Below, piece by piece: positions 37,965-39,614 of a stretch of 39,614 bases of DNA; the stretch's first letter is position 1, and the number at the start of each line of letters is the position of its first letter. The DNA is from Candidatus Alistipes equi (lineage in GTDB: Bacteria; Bacteroidota; Bacteroidia; Bacteroidales; Rikenellaceae). The notes under the pieces were generated by a model. That model did not search any database, was not told the origin of the DNA, and saw nothing but the letters and a program-made list of their open reading frames with translations. The position numbers were made by a program, and so were the translations under genes. Location: contig JAGHTK010000156.1 in NCBI GenBank assembly GCA_018065435.1, positions 1-39,614 of the forward strand. Reading direction: 5' to 3'.

Positions 37965-38798
37965 CTATCTAACGGTAAATGTACACATTACAGGATAGTG
38001 ATCTGAAATGTATTCCCGACCGTAGTCTTTTCCGTCAAGAAGACGAAACTCAGTTGGTGTAGCATTGCGATAGAAAATATAGTCTATCATTTCAGGGTGT
38101 TTTGCATATCCCCAACCGTTGAACGTTGGAAGGTGATTAGTCGAAGGAGCCACTTCACGAGAGTCCTGTAACCAACTAGTGAAGATATCCATCACCTCCT
38201 GTTTTGAAGTGTTCATATCTCCCACAAGAAATTGTACACCTTTCTTTTTTGCGATTTTGCGCATACGTTCTACACACATGCGTGCTCCGTTGTCTCTTGC
38301 AAGAGCGCTCTTCACATCAAGATGTGTATCAAAGAGGAAGATATGGCGTCCCGTAGAACGGATTTTTAATTCAACCCACAAGGTTGCACGAATTGAAATC
38401 GAGCCCCATCCCTTGGAAGGTACATTCGGAGTTGGCGAGAGCCAGAAATTACCGAAACGAACAAATTCAAAGACATCCTTGCGGTACATCACAAACTTTG
38501 TATTGTCGAGCATTTGAACAGGAACATAATCCGGCAAATTCTCTATAAGGTAGCTTTTCTGATCCTCCTTTACTTCTTGCATGCCTACAATATCGGGTTT
38601 TTCCCTTTTAAACATTTCAATTGTGGCAAAACGCCTGTTTTCCCAAGCTCGCTCTTCGACATCACGCTTTTCGCCCGTATGGCGGATATTGTAACTCATC
38701 ACACGCAAGGTAGCAACTTTCTCCTGCTTAGAAGAAGCCTTGGAAGGCAAAATGCACAAAATGGAAAAGACAAAGAATAAAAAGAAAATTCGTTTCAT
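37965..38798 (-). CDS. Secreted endonuclease/exonuclease/phosphatase family protein
   Basis: Start at M (38798) before signal peptide MKRIFFLFFVFSILCILPSKA; LRVMSYNIRHTG, DIVGMQEV, LFDTHLDV, FLVGDMNTS, YISDHYPVMCTF. Confidence 0.9.
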   Translation of the reverse strand: MKRIFFLFFVFSILCILPSKASSKQEKVATLRVMSYNIRHTGEKRDVEERAWENRRFATIEMFKREKPDIVGMQEVKEDQKSYLIENLPDYVPVQMLDNTKFVMYRKDVFEFVRFGNFWLSPTPNVPSKGWGSISIRATLWVELKIRSTGRHIFLFDTHLDVKSALARDNGARMCVERMRKIAKKKGVQFLVGDMNTSKQEVMDIFTSWLQDSREVAPSTNHLPTFNGWGYAKHPEMIDYIFYRNATPTEFRLLDGKDYGREYISDHYPVMCTFTVR

Positions 38799-39114
38799 AA
38801 CGCTAAAATTTAAGGATGTCCAGTAAGGATGACTCTTCCAAGTAGCATCCAAAAAACTTTTGACAAAGTTATACAATTACCCATAGTAAAAAAAGGCTAA
38901 TCAAAATATTCATAAAATGGATGTGTATGGAGCCTCTAAAGTAGGGGCAATCTTAGTTAAGGTCAACTGTATTATTTTTAACAAATTAGACAACTTTTAG
39001 CGTACTTTGCATTCCACGACAAAACTTTTTATGGATGGAAATCACAAAAAAAAAGTACATTTGTAGATATCAAAGTTTCAATCAGCAAACAACCTCCAAA
39101 AAACCTACAACGAC

Positions 39115-39614
39115 ATGGGCACATACATAAATAAGGGAAATCTTGCTTTCGAAGAAATTCTCAATAGTAGATATGTTGATAAGTCTTCTTTTATTGCGGT
39201 AGTTAATGCTTCTCTAAAGACTGAAAATAGATTTATATGTACAACTCGCTGCCGTAGATTTGGAAAGTCCATCATGGCAAAAATGCTATGTGCTTACTAT
39301 GACAAGTCTTGCGATTCTCGAGAATTGTTCAAAGGATTGGCAATCGAAAAGGATCCGTCTTTCGAGGGACACCTTAACAAATACAATGTATTATATCTTG
39401 ATGTTACTGCATTTACCTCTAAGCCCAAGTTTTATGGGCACATAACTAGAAGCATCAATGAAACGATGACTAAGGAGGTAAAAAAGAATTTTCCATGTGT
39501 TGAATTTGAAGATAATGCCGATTTAATGGAATGCCTTCAAGCTATATTCAATCAAACAGGCGAGCGTTTCTACTTTATTATTGACGAATGGGATGCGATA
39601 TGTCGAGAATTTCC
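39115..39614 (+). CDS. AAA-ATPase-like protein (DUF1703-associated type), N-terminal part, runs off window
   Basis: MGTYINKGNLAFEEILNSRYVDKSSFIAVVNASLKTENRFICTTRCRRFGKSIMAKML...FYFIIDEWDAICREF. Confidence 0.85.
   Translation, partial: MGTYINKGNLAFEEILNSRYVDKSSFIAVVNASLKTENRFICTTRCRRFGKSIMAKMLCAYYDKSCDSRELFKGLAIEKDPSFEGHLNKYNVLYLDVTAFTSKPKFYGHITRSINETMTKEVKKNFPCVEFEDNADLMECLQAIFNQTGERFYFIIDEWDAICREF

Noticed and set aside
1-39614. CRISPR arrays, tRNA or rRNA genes
   Set aside because: No regularly spaced 24-40 bp repeats and no recognisable tRNA or rRNA signatures seen by eye; a tRNAscan-SE/CRISPR search would be definitive.

Overview
AT-rich Bacteroidales-type accessory DNA, most likely the interior of a CTnDOT-like conjugative element (ICE). 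An almost uninterrupted + strand operon (about 3055-21620) encodes a Bacteroidetes conjugation machine: TraE, F, G, I, J, K, M, N, O, then Q, a TraP-type primase, a coupling ATPase and a DUF3945-like repeat protein. A fimbria-type gene set (two lipoproteins, one with a BspA-like leucine-rich C-terminus; a DUF3575-like barrel; a DUF3868/OmpA-like protein) sits between traO and traQ. Downstream are an RteC-like regulator with a terminator-like leader and two paralogous 'promoter - ~57 aa micro-ORF - large fimbrillin/BACON-like lipoprotein - terminator - serine recombinase' modules, the first with a decayed recombinase. One module carries a G9 tract inside a 12-bp inverted repeat. An HTH protein and a putative relaxase follow. 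The flanks carry IS and toxin-antitoxin relics and three different AAA-type ATPases, one split by an in-frame TGA. All family names come from recognising protein motifs by eye; no searches were run.
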